A stretch of DNA of 64,000 nucleotides from Gnetum montanum. Lineage: Eukaryota; Streptophyta; Gnetopsida; Gnetales; Gnetaceae. Positions within the stretch are counted from its first letter, which is position 1; each line of letters begins with the position of its first letter. The DNA lies in assembly GCA_015680685.1 (NCBI GenBank), contig MNCI01015910.1, positions 1,904,896 through 1,968,895 of the forward strand, given 5' to 3'. Below, piece after piece: positions 1 through 9,699 of the stretch. Under the pieces are notes generated by a model. That model saw only the letters and a list, made by a program, of their open reading frames with translations. It searched no databases and was not told where the DNA came from. The position numbers and the translations under genes are program-made.

Positions 1-380
1 CGATCTTTCCTTGGAAATCTCCAAGATAAACATATGTGGAAAGATCGAGAAGAGGATAGTTCCATGCATCACATACAGTATGTAGGAGCAGGGGGTGTTA
101 TGGGACGGAGGAAATGTCTCCATGTCACAGGTGTGCCCAAGAGACTCTACAACAAAGATGCTTGTATGTAGCAACCACACAAGAAGTAGTAGACACCCCA
201 TGGTTGATAGCTTCTCGTAGGGGGCAACAAATATGCATGGAACGAACTAAGGCAACTCATGCCAACAACCGTGGCATAGACACGCTGGAACGTGAACGCT
301 GCCAACTTTCGCCCCTGAATCTAAGATCATCAATTGGGAGAAGTTGGGCACTTCTTAGAAATTCAAATAGGCGCTCACTA
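1..380 (+). pseudogene. Gag-pol remnant: protease-to-RT linker
   Basis: This matches, with many substitutions and stops, E1 9127-9530 and E3 28210-28620: the end of the protease domain and the charged linker before reverse transcriptase. Shared landmarks are the block around 'aaagatcgagaag' followed by 'ttccatgcat' and, further on, 'tatgcatggaacgaac'. No catalytic residues lie here. It ends at the internal deletion joint near 381. It cannot encode a functional product. Confidence 0.7.
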
Positions 381-403
381 TTTTGGATCTCTCCCTCACA
401 ACT

Positions 404-420
404 CAGTCATGGGGGAGATG
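404..420 (+). promoter_or_regulatory. Internal polypurine-tract-like motif
   Basis: The sequence CAGTCATGGGGGAGATG repeats the core of the true PPT at 2377-2390 (CAGTCATGGGGGTA). The same motif follows the integrase region in E1, E2, E3 and E5 and the gag region in E4. A role as a second plus-strand primer is inference. Confidence 0.6.
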
Positions 421-446
421 GCCACCTATGCTAACCATATGGGGCC

Positions 447-560
447 CTCGGTTATTTTTTAGTTTTTGTTTTACATGTTTTTGTTTTACAACGTTTTTGT
501 TTTACACATTTTTGTTTTACAATTTTTTTAAACTTTTCTTGTTTTTGTTTTACACCATCG
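447..560 (+). repeat. T-rich tandem array, unit about 'tttttgttttaca'
   Basis: At least four imperfect copies of TTTTTGTTTTACA with 2-4 nt spacers lie directly downstream of the internal PPT-like motif. Equivalent arrays occur at the same place in E1 (12475-12515), E3 (31555-31680), E2 (34690-34815, minus) and E5 (63240-63400, minus), so it is a component of the elements and not a local microsatellite. Confidence 0.7.
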
Positions 561-2008
561 TTATATTTTTCTATTTTTTATGTGTGTGTGTCATCCATCA
601 TGTAAATTCGTCACCCAATAAGTGTTCGGGCCGATGGGATGAATTGTTTTTCATTAATTGCTAATGTTTGGTTTTTACCTTCAAGTTACATTGTTGATAC
701 TAAGGTATATTCTTTTGATATGGTAGGCAATGAGACCACTTCATCCATCCATCCATCAAGTCTATGGTTTTCCTTAGCTTGGAAATGTACAGTTCCCCTT
801 TTAATAAGAACTTCAATGAACAGGTGATTGGGTAGTTCTCAAACTAAGGAAGGACTCAAGGATTGCAAAGGGTGTGACTTCAAGAGAACTTGATGTTTTT
901 ATGTTGGTCATTCACTTGGGTGTTTGGATGTTTTCTTCTTGGGTTTTCTTGCCATTTCGATGTTACCCAATAATCAGAAGCTGAGACAATAAAAATAAGA
1001 AGTCTTTGCATGGTGTGGTCCCCACGCATAAAAACACAAAACACAAAAAAAAAAGCGAAAAAAGAAAAAGAGCAAAACTGCAAAAGTGAGGATTCAAAGC
1101 ACACCCCTTAGAAGGAATAAAATTTGGGCTGCAAGCACTGGTTATGGAACCAAAGTGTTCTCTCTACCTAAGGCCCTTCTCGCTTCCCATTCTCTCCGTT
1201 GTTTCATCGAAATGGTGGTGGCTCTTCGAAGATGCATCCTTGTTATCCAAGCGGATGGTTTGACCAAATGCATTAATGCGAAGTCACTGGAAGTGGTTGG
1301 TTTGAGGCTCGGGTTGGAATGAGATTCGCCAAGTCACATTAATCATGAAATACACAAGGGGCTGTACACCACCTTGTTCTTGGGATTCCGTCCCACTTCT
1401 CTTCTTCCCATCCTTCTTTCCATTGTTCACCTCATTGCCGATTGTATCATTGTATATACTTTGGTTGATGCATTGTTTTCTTTTTGGTAAATTCTTATGG
1501 TTAAGACTTTAACTCTTGTTCCAAATGACATTCCCAGAGCCCACGGACTCTTTGAATGTGGGATTGTTAGGGCATTAAGGGCATGAGCCTGCTTTGGGGA
1601 GGACCCACTGACATTCCTATTTGGAACATTAGTTAACTTCTTTTCCTTAACATTTTTGCAATTAATTAACATTTTTGTTCATTTCCATCATGACATCCCC
1701 TTCACCGATGCCATAGTTGTCCCTTTTTACCTATCTTTCCTACTCCTTTTCTTTCTCCATTCTAACGCTACCGGAGGTTCGCGATTAGTCATGGGGGTAC
1801 GGGGCCTGATTTTTCGATTTTTATCCTAAGCCCCGGATTTTTTCGTTTTTCTTCCTAACCCCTATACCTTCGGTAGTCATCATCTACATTTTCCCAGATC
1901 CATATTAGCCATACCACAACTTAGCCAAGGAACCTAAACCGAAGCAAGGTATGATTTACTTAATGATTCAATTACCCTTGCTAATATATGATTGTGTTGT
2001 GGGTGCAG
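561..2008 (+). other. E0 3' noncoding region with hairpin and second PPT-like motif
   Basis: No convincing coding sequence. Blocks align with the 3' noncoding regions of E1, E2, E3 and E5. A hairpin-like module occupies 1008-1110: GGTGTGGTCC arm, A-rich loop, then GGATTCAAAGCACACC. A further PPT-like TAGTCATGGGGGTA lies at 1786-1799, preceded by 'ccggaggttcgcgat', a segment that also resembles E5 61574-61600. The region ends in a TTGTGTTGTGGGTGCAG splice-acceptor-like run at 1992-2008. Confidence 0.6.
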
Positions 2009-2253
2009 ATGGCCATCATACAACAACGGAATGGATCTGGAGCAAACACTTGGAGTGGAGCAGCATTGAAGCCGCTATGCAAGGAGCAGAATTGATAATG
2101 CGCTTACGGATGGACAACGGAAGGCGCAATCTAGGCGTTGGCAGCAACAAGACTCTTCTCTCTTCTTCTCTTCTATTCTCTCTCCTCTTTTCTCTCAGCT
2201 GCCAACTGTGGCCTGATGTCATTGTAATAAGGTATTCACCGTTGTTGTCATGA
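2009..2253 (+). pseudogene. ORF3 remnant (short)
   Basis: An ATG lies directly after an acceptor-like GTGCAG, the position at which E1 starts its long ORF3. Translation gives only a short, stop-interrupted stretch beginning MAIIQQRNGSGANTW, with no sign of the domain seen in E1 15000-15400. It is probably the collapsed remains of ORF3, as in E2 and E3. Identification rests on position and flanks rather than protein similarity. Confidence 0.4.
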
Positions 2254-2376
2254 ACACCAGTTTTGTCAAGTCTTGTAATAAAGACCGTTCACATGTCATC
2301 CCATTAGTTCCATTTCCCCTAATAATCCCATACCTACCTGATATCATTGTAAGGAACTCGAGGACGAGTTTTCATT

Positions 2377-2390
2377 CAGTCATGGGGGTA
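2377..2390 (+). promoter_or_regulatory. Polypurine tract of E0
   Basis: CAGTCATGGGGGTA immediately precedes the LTR start TGATGAG. It is preceded by 'ctcgaggacgagttttcatt', which is conserved before every 3' LTR here. Known role of a PPT: priming plus-strand DNA synthesis. Confidence 0.8.
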
Positions 2391-3145
2391 TGATGAGACG
2401 CGACCTGCATGTGCCGCGATATCGCGTCTTCCCCTGCGATATCGCGGTCCGCCGCCATATCTATAAATAAGAGGCAGCACTCCCTTCATTTCCCAATCCT
2501 GGCTAGAAGTAGAAACGCTCTGGCAGATTGATCACTCCAGAGATAGAATTTTTCCCATGTGCCCGCAGTAGGAGTCCTAGAGTGAACGGCTCTTTATTCG
2601 AGCAGCTTGTAACCTGAACCCAAGTTGTGTACGGCAATAAAGACGAACTTGATTGGATAAACCTTGCAGTACATGGTTTTATTGTTGTTTATTTACTGCT
2701 TTCCTAGTGCGCACAAGTACGACTTGATTACGAGCGTCTACGGACGTGTACGGCTAGTCAAGGAATCGGCTGCTTGTCGCAACGCATGAGTACGACTTGA
2801 TTACGAGCATTGGCTGCTTGGTAACCCAGTAGCGTATTCCAGGATTCTGCGCTTGGTAATCCCAGTGGTAGTCCAATGTATACGACTAGTCAAGGAATCG
2901 GCTACTCATTGCTAGGCTAGAACGTGTGATAAGTACGACTTAGTTACGAGCACCCACGGGTGTGTACGGCTAGCTAAGGAATCGGCTGCTTATCACACTT
3001 AAGCTAAATAGGTGCCTCAGTACGACCACTTCGAGCACTTGCGTTACGTGTGGTGATCCCAGGAACGATTAGCGTTTGGTAAGCCACAGTTGCATAGTTC
3101 AGGGTGTGTCCGGTAAGTGGGAATGGATGCTGACGCTAGTTAAAT
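2391..3145 (+). repeat. E0 3' LTR, 3'-truncated
   Basis: Starts TGATGAG. U3 carries two CGCGATATCGCG-type palindromes (2416-2457) upstream of TATAAATA (2462-2469). The poly(A) signal AATAAA sits in the stem TCTTTATT (2591-2598) / AATAAAGA (2636-2643). U5 holds short tandem repeats (2706-3010). Similarity to relatives stops near 3145, and the usual 'gggtacc...TCATCA' end is missing. Confidence 0.8.
2706..3010 (+). repeat. Imperfect tandem repeats in U5
   Basis: AGTACGACTTGATTACGAGC or a close variant starts near 2715, 2790 and 2930. It alternates with 'acggctagtcaaggaatcgg' variants near 2751, 2883 and 2970 and with 'ttggtaacccagtagcg' variants. The arrangement looks like a decayed ~80-bp duplication series. 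Confidence 0.65.
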
Positions 3146-5184
3146 TCATCTCAAATTATTGAACAATCTAGAATGATGAATTAGATTGAATGAGTTTAAA
3201 TTTGTGGGAGAATCAATGAATCTCCAATTGAATGTCTTTTAAACTTCTAGATTTACTACTACCATATTTGTAATAAAATTATTTAAAAAAATTGATGGAA
3301 ATGTTAGAGATGATGAATTAAGGATGTGTAAATCTAAGAATAGTTGATGGGATTATTAAAAGCTTTTGGATAGCTATTGGATGAGGATGGAATGTAAATA
3401 ATGAGATGTTGATCAATGTGGATTGATGAAATGAAGATGATATATAAATTGTAGATAAAATAAAAACAATAATAATATAATGGGTTAAACTAAGGAAAAT
3501 TCCATAAGAACTTCAATCTTGTTTCTTTAGCATCAATTTGCCTCAATGACGTCACTTTCTTTATCACTACAAACATGATTTGCCCACATATTTATAACCA
3601 AATGATGGGGCCATAATAACATATGATGAAACAAGACTATTTTATGGAAAAATGAACTAAAAATTCAAGAGACCTGAGAGATTGGGCCCATTATTAAATT
3701 ACATCTGCTCATCAATCTTTTTCTAAATACAAAAATAATGAAATTTCCTATTTTATCTTTTACGATAAAGTAAATCAAAGATAATTTACATGGCTTTGGT
3801 TCTTATTTTATAAAAGAGCTATTTTGACTTCTTTTGATCTTTGTATTTTCTTGAATTTGGAGCTTTGTCTTCATGCTCGCTCTTGATTTTACTAGACTTC
3901 CTTAAGTAAAAATGACCTTCTACCACCTTGAAACTTGGGCTTATTGAATTTATTTCTTTTTTTAGCTTGTAAACTACAACATGGGCATTTGGAATGAATG
4001 GAATAAGAGTTTCGAAAGTACATGCTAGAACTAATAATATTATAACTTGAGATGATTTTTAAACTATTTCTCTCAAGCATATTATTAGATAATTTCAAAA
4101 TTCTTCCCTCATGCATTGTTAAAGTTATTGGTATTACCCATCACCAATTTTAACCCTAATGTTCTTATTGTTTAAAAATCTCTTGTTGAATTGAATTTAT
4201 GTGAAAATATGCATTTGAACACAATGTATCGATATGTCTTTTTAATTACTTAAGCATAAGAATTTTTTGGTCTTTAAATTAAAATGTTGGTTCATGTCTA
4301 TCTTTTATGCATGATACACATCACAATGTCATGTGTAAAGATCTCCTTAGTAACACTAAGTTGTTGATCCTCTTGAAAGTGGATAGTCCTCTCTAATATA
4401 GGCAACCAAGAAAGAGTTTGAATTTCTCTAAGTCATTTTAGGATAATGCAATATAAATCCTTAATCTTAAGTGTAGGAAAAAAATATTAAAAGGAAAAAT
4501 ACTAGGTACATGGAGAATAATCTAAAATATACATTAACATATTAGTTATTCATCTAACATGACCATCATGGAATATAACCATTTCCAAATCCCAATTAAA
4601 ATTAGAGGCTTCAACTTAAACACAGCCATAATTTCTAGTGTAAGTGCATGCCAATTGATGCATAAAAATTGAAAAAATGACAATACATGTTAGGTATAAT
4701 AGCTCAACAATCCGTCTAATGATTAGGCAATGAGAAGTCTTTTCATGATAGTTGTTATATAAATGCTTTTAAATGCTCTAAATCTAATATTGATTCCACA
4801 TTTAATGTTTCATGTCTTAGAAGATTTGATGAAATTTCACATCAACCCTTGGCCTTGTAGCATTCAATACTCAAGAAGCTCAAATTCAATTGGTGAGTTG
4901 CCTAACAAGTTTGTGGTTATACTATCTTTAGTATTAATGAATAATAAGAATAAATTTTAACATCATTAATAAATAATATAACGTGATCTTATATCAAGAA
5001 TATATGCTTGTAGGGAAAATTGGTTAGACAACCAAATAAGATGAAACCCTATCATTGACAAATTTTAAAAAATAAAAATAAAAGAAGGTTTTTAAAAAAA
5101 TAGATATGTGAATTTTGAATTGAAACCACTACAATGTAATGAAAGAATTAAAAGAAACGATCTTCTTGAAAGTGACTAGAGAGT
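3146..5184. other. AT-rich spacer, no gene seen
   Basis: Very AT-rich, with only short random open frames on either strand. I recognise no LTR, transposase, RNA gene or host exon. It is the target DNA into which E1 inserted (target copy GAGTT at 5185-5189). Confidence 0.6.
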
Positions 5185-5189
5185 GAGTT
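5185..5189. repeat. Target-site duplication GAGTT of E1 (left copy)
   Basis: GAGTT directly precedes the 5' LTR at 5190. The same five bases follow the 3' LTR at 18485-18489. A 5-bp duplication is usual for Ty3/gypsy integrase. Confidence 0.9.
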
Positions 5190-6070
5190 TGATGAAGCGT
5201 TTAGTTGATACGTCGACTGGGCCGTGTTAACGGAGCCTCGTTGACGTGACCCCATCGACGTATTCGTCCATGCATTAACGTGACCCCATTAATGCAGTGT
5301 CTGTCTTTTGCTATAAATATGCATGCACTCACAACATTTATGACATCTTTTGGAGTAGTTGTAGCCAAACTCTTGTATTTTTTTCTCGTAAGAGTTAGAA
5401 TATTTTCCAAGTGCCTACAGTAGGTGTGAGAAAGGTGTACAACTCTTTATTCGAACGCTAATGGAACTGAGCCCATTGGCGTGACCGGCAATAAAGATGA
5501 GCTTTTTGAGCATTCTTTGCAGCATTTGGATTTAATCACTTAAGCATTTTAATAGTTTAATATTTCAACGCTTTAATAATTCTAGAAGCTTTTATTATTA
5601 TGACTTTACTATTATTGTCCTTTCATAGTTTATGAGAACCATAGGCACGACCATCTCAAACATATATCAAACACTTGGTAACCTAGTGATGCTTAACGTC
5701 TGGTAACCCAACAGTGGTTAGGGTATGCTCAGGATGTGCATGGAAGATGGGATCGGTTGCTTATGCTAGGGAGAGTTAAGTAATAGAGTAGAACAATGAT
5801 AATTTACACAACTTTCCATTTCCTACAATTAAAGAATTAGACTTTAAAAGATAAAAAGAAAACTAATAAAAATCATTTGCCTCAATCTCACTTAACCATC
5901 GCTTTAGAATATCACAAGCGAGGTTGGGAAAACAACAACCATTCTAACTAAGGTTTTGTTGGCTAGAGTTCGGTGTATGCAAGAGCTTGCAGTCTACGAA
6001 ATTCGATCGAGTCACACATGAATGCTTGCAATTCATATGGTTGGGCACAGGGGTACCTCGTTTCTTAGCA
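5190..6070 (+). repeat. E1 5' LTR
   Basis: Begins TGATGAAGCG after GAGTT and ends before the primer site at 6071. TATAAATA at 5312-5319. Upstream are short palindromic motifs (GTCGAC, GTTAAC, CGTTGACG). The poly(A)-signal stem is TCTTTATT 5444-5451 with AATAAAGA 5490-5497, and an inner 9-bp stem (CGCTAATGG/CCATTGGCG, one wobble) lies within the 38-nt loop. U5 has repeated GGTAACC-type motifs. Confidence 0.9.
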
Positions 6071-6088
6071 TTGGCATCGTTGCCGAGG
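6071..6088 (+). promoter_or_regulatory. Primer-binding site of E1 (tRNA-Asp type, decayed)
   Basis: TTGGCATCGTTGCCGAGG lies against the LTR end. The complement of the plant tRNA-Asp 3' end is TGGCGCCGTTGCCGGGG. Three positions differ, all G-to-A or C-to-T. Confidence 0.8.
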
Positions 6089-6235
6089 ACTATTAGTCTT
6101 ACATGCGCTATCTAGTCTTAGAAAGATCATCATTTACTTTGTTGGAACGGACCCAAGATAGTGAAATCTATGCATGCTAGGCAGTTTAATTAAAAGAATA
6201 AGGCACACCAGTTGAGTTGTTATCTAACATCAAAA

Positions 6236-8740
6236 ATGTCTTCTTCTCACAGGCAAGATAGATCCAACCCACCAGTGCTGCAAGAGTATCGAGTGGTATA
6301 CACACATCCAGATGAATATATCCTTAACTTCACCTTTATCCTACATCAGGATGAGCACCTATGTTGGCGGGACATGGAGGGTAACATCATATTACCTCTT
6401 GATCGATCGGTTCTAGGAATGCTACTTTAAAATCTTACTAGACTGGGCATTTAGGACCATAGTGTGGAATACATCATGGAGGATCATGACTACCAAGAGT
6501 ATCGTCCTAATGAGGCACAACGTGCATGAGACCGGTAACAGGTGGAACGCCATGAACACATAAAGGGAAAAAAGTTCAATAACCCTTTGTTCTTGCAGGA
6601 CCCGCATGATGATGAGGAACCTGTTTTTCATTATTTCCATTTGGCTGAACCTCCTCTAATGCATCAAATCATCCAGTCCATTATTCAAAGTAAATAATCA
6701 AGCAATTGAAAGCACCAGGATGATGGGGGATCATGCAAGAAGGATCATGGCAAAGGGAAATATGGACATGAAGATTGGGGTCATCATTAAAGCAGAGGAG
6801 GAGATTAACAACGAGGCGGTGGTAGTTCTCCTCCCTCTTCTCCATCTTCTCATTCCACCTTGTCTTCACCAAGTTCTGACTCTAATCGTAACTATAGTAG
6901 GAAGGATCAGGGTGATGATAATCGAAAAGACTGACAGGATCACAAGGACGGATGAGGACGATGTGAGGAAAAGCATGACCAATCACGTGAGTCTCATTGT
7001 CAAGAAAGAAGAGGTAGCCAAAATAGCCATAGACGTCATGGCCAACAATAGGACTATGACTCGGATGAACCACTGTTGGCTACTCGAAGCATGCTTAACA
7101 TAGCTAAGGTAGTTCAAATACCCAGTAGGCACTTGAAAGATAGTTAGATCAAGCACCTTGACATGAACAATATGTCCAAATTTAAAGGGGGATACAATTG
7201 TGATCCACAGACTCACTTGCAAGCATTCCATGATGCTTACACCTTGCAGAACATAAACAATGATTGGCAAAAACTCAAGTTGTTCCCCCTAACACTCATC
7301 AAGGAAGAAAAAAGCTGGTACTGGTCTTTGGAACCAGAATCAATCAGACGATGGAGTATGATGCTGGAAATTTTCAATGATAAGTACCAAACCTACTCTA
7401 GAGTGGCTAATTTGAGATGGCAAATCTAAGGGTTGAAACAAGGTGGTTATGAACCCTTGGATGTAGGCATGGGTAGATATTACTCATTATTACATTGATG
7501 CCCTAGTCATGGCTACTCTCAGCGGGAATAGCTTCGCCATATCATAGATGGGCTCCGCTTTGAAATAAGAAAGACCCTTGGCATTTAAGCTCAAGGATGA
7601 CTATCGAAGCTAAGGGCCCATTAGTTGCAATGCCTAATTAAGCAAGTGGCTAAAGAAGAGGGGGAATTAAGGAAAAAAGAGAGTGAAAAAGAGGATAATT
7701 GGAACCCTTCCATTCGAAATAGGGAAGTCTGATTTTGTGAAGAGAAGGAAGAATCATCACTGGATGCAGTGGTGAACTGAAAAACCTTGCCCATACAAAA
7801 ATTTGCCTCTAAAATTTTGGCCAAGGTAGACAAGATGTGGAATTCTTTGGATGAAAGGTTCCACAGTGTCCTAAAAATTGCGAAGGAATCCAAAGAGTGA
7901 AGTAATGAGAGAGATCGGCAAAGAAGAAGAGAAGTTGAAAGTGCTTACCATAAAGGTAAGGGTAGAGTTGCTGTGGCAAAACGGGTTGCAGACTCTGACA
8001 TAGAGGAGAAGGATGGATGTGACATATGCCAGTACAAACATCCTAAGGGGTGTTGCCTGGTGATGTCACATCTACAAGAGTTTGGGGTGTATGCACTGAA
8101 TCCTCATTTGGAAAAAAGGTAAACACCCCGAAGATTGCCTTATCCACAAGGCAATCCCAGGCACTTCCACTAGCAATAAGGATATTATCCAAGTGGAGTG
8201 CCACTGCAACCCTACAAGTATTACCAACAATGGCAACATCCACAATCATGGGGGATGCCACCTCCAAGGCAGCAGTACCCTTACTGGTAGCTAGATCCTT
8301 ATGGGTACTATGTTCAGCAACTAGTCTCCCTGTAGGACTCTTCTAGTTACACACCATTTCAAACTCATTACCATCCCACGCAATACTTTCAAACACAGTC
8401 TCTATCACCTTGGGGGGAGAACCCACATCTATACTATCCTCCATCACCTTCTCCTATCATCCCTACTCATTAGCCCCCAACTTAGCTACCTCTTGCTCCA
8501 CCTATGTAGGGAGAGATACCACCACAGCCATATCAATGTAATTCCACAAGGGTTGTCAACTTATAATCGGCTTCTTAGCTGAGTGGACTGGAAACAAAAT
8601 CACGAAAATGCCCTTTCTTCTAGCCCAATATTCCTAACATACCTTCACAATCACTTGTGGCCAGTGCCTTTGAACCTTCAATTGCTTCCACCATTCAACC
8701 CTTCAAGCAACCTTTCAACAAAACACCCTTCACAGTACAA
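6236..8740 (+). pseudogene. gag: E1 gag pseudogene
   Basis: The start MSSSHR is shared with E2 and E3. The N-terminal module (6290-6430) reads VVYTHPDEYILNFTFILHQD. A charged, serine/histidine-rich region follows. The capsid-like retrotrans_gag domain (about 7160-7700) contains TLIKEEKSWYWSLEPESI and RHIIDGLRFEIRKTLGI. A variant zinc knuckle, CDICQYKHPKGCC (near 8012-8050), is followed by a proline/glutamine/tyrosine-rich tail. Several in-frame stops interrupt it. Gag would form the virus-like particle. It continues in the same frame into PR, so a single polyprotein is inferred. Confidence 0.8.
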
Positions 8741-9540
8741 ACCATCATGCTAACAGACGTTGTGACAGACTAGATAAAGGTAGGTCATCTCCCTTAGAAA
8801 TTGACTAATCCAGGGAGTCCCCTCATATACCTTTAAGTATTAGGAAACAAGCTATGCAAAGCTCTCTTGGATTCAGGGTCAGGTGTCAATTTGATTTGAC
8901 ACAATATGTATAAGACTTGGAACCTACCCCCGATGAAGAAAAGCAACATTCAACTCGAGTTGGTAGACCAATTCATAACTATTCCCTTGGGATTACTAGA
9001 AGATATCGTGACCGCCATTTGTGGGTGGTCCTATCCTACTGACTTCCTAGTCATTTGGGTTGATAATTACAAGGGAAATTTCCCAATCATAATGGGGAGA
9101 GCCTAGCTCAGCACGGTGGATGCACGATTGGAACTTTGAGATCTTTCCCTTGAAATTTCAAAAGAAAATCTTTTTGGGAAGATCAAGAAGAAGCATGTTC
9201 CATGCATTGGATATAGTGACTTAGGGTGCAACTGTGTGCAACAACTATGGTCTACTAAGCAAACATCTATTCAAGTATGCAATGAGTGTGCCAACGAATC
9301 ACAAGTTCAACAATGCCTGTACGCAGCAGCCATGAATCAAGAAGGCACCCAGTGGCTAACTACTAACTCTGATAGCAGCACTTTATGCATTGAACTATCT
9401 AAGGGCCTCGTATGTGCCTATATAGAAAGCATGGACAAATTGGAAAAGGTCCATGAACAAGTCCCTATTGTTGATGATAGTGATGATTGGGGAAAGCTAC
9501 AGATCCTTGAAACTTTCAATAGGAGCCCTTGGAACTGAAA
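8741..9540 (+). pseudogene. E1 aspartic protease and linker pseudogene
   Basis: The active-site motif ALLDSGSGVNLI is intact at about 8862-8897, unlike in E2 and E3, where the Asp is replaced. The rest of the domain includes WNLPPMKKSNIQLELVDQF and FPIIMGRA, then a stop. The linker (9236-9538) is open for 100 codons and leads to RT. The protease would cut the Gag-Pol polyprotein. Stops after NLI and after MGRA disable it. Confidence 0.8.
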
Positions 9541-9699
9541 ACCTTACCGACCAATCTGGAATATGCATTCTTGTAGAATGCCAAGTCGATAATCATCAAT
9601 GCCACTCTTGCTCCTGAAAAAAAGAAGAAATTGTTGAAAATGGTAAACAAATGGATGGTTTCTTTTGTATGGTCATATCATGAATTGACGGGAGTTGAC

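Larger units (their letters stand above)
1..3145 (+). mobile_element. E0: partial Ty3/gypsy (Athila/Tat-like) retrotransposon with pol deleted
   Basis: The left part runs off the window. Order on the plus strand: PR-RT linker remnant (1-380), abrupt joint to an internal polypurine-like motif (404-420), T-rich and noncoding 3' region, ORF3 remnant (2009-2253), polypurine tract (2377-2390) and a 3' LTR starting TGATGAG at 2391. The joint near 381 jumps from sequence matching E1 around 9530 to sequence matching E1 around 12393, so about 2.9 kb of RT, RNase H and integrase is missing. The LTR loses similarity to its relatives near 3145 before any terminal CA, so no target duplication can be assigned. 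Family assignment is by homology with E1-E5 in this window. Confidence 0.85.

Noticed and set aside
383-664. Open frame of 93 codons rich in Phe
   Set aside because: Created by the T-rich TTTTTGTTTTACA array; equivalent arrays in other elements are not open in the same frame.
3892-4116. 74-codon minus-strand frame with CPCC and Lys-rich tail, possible zinc knuckle
   Set aside because: Cysteine spacing does not fit a knuckle, and no neighbouring gag or pol sequence supports it.
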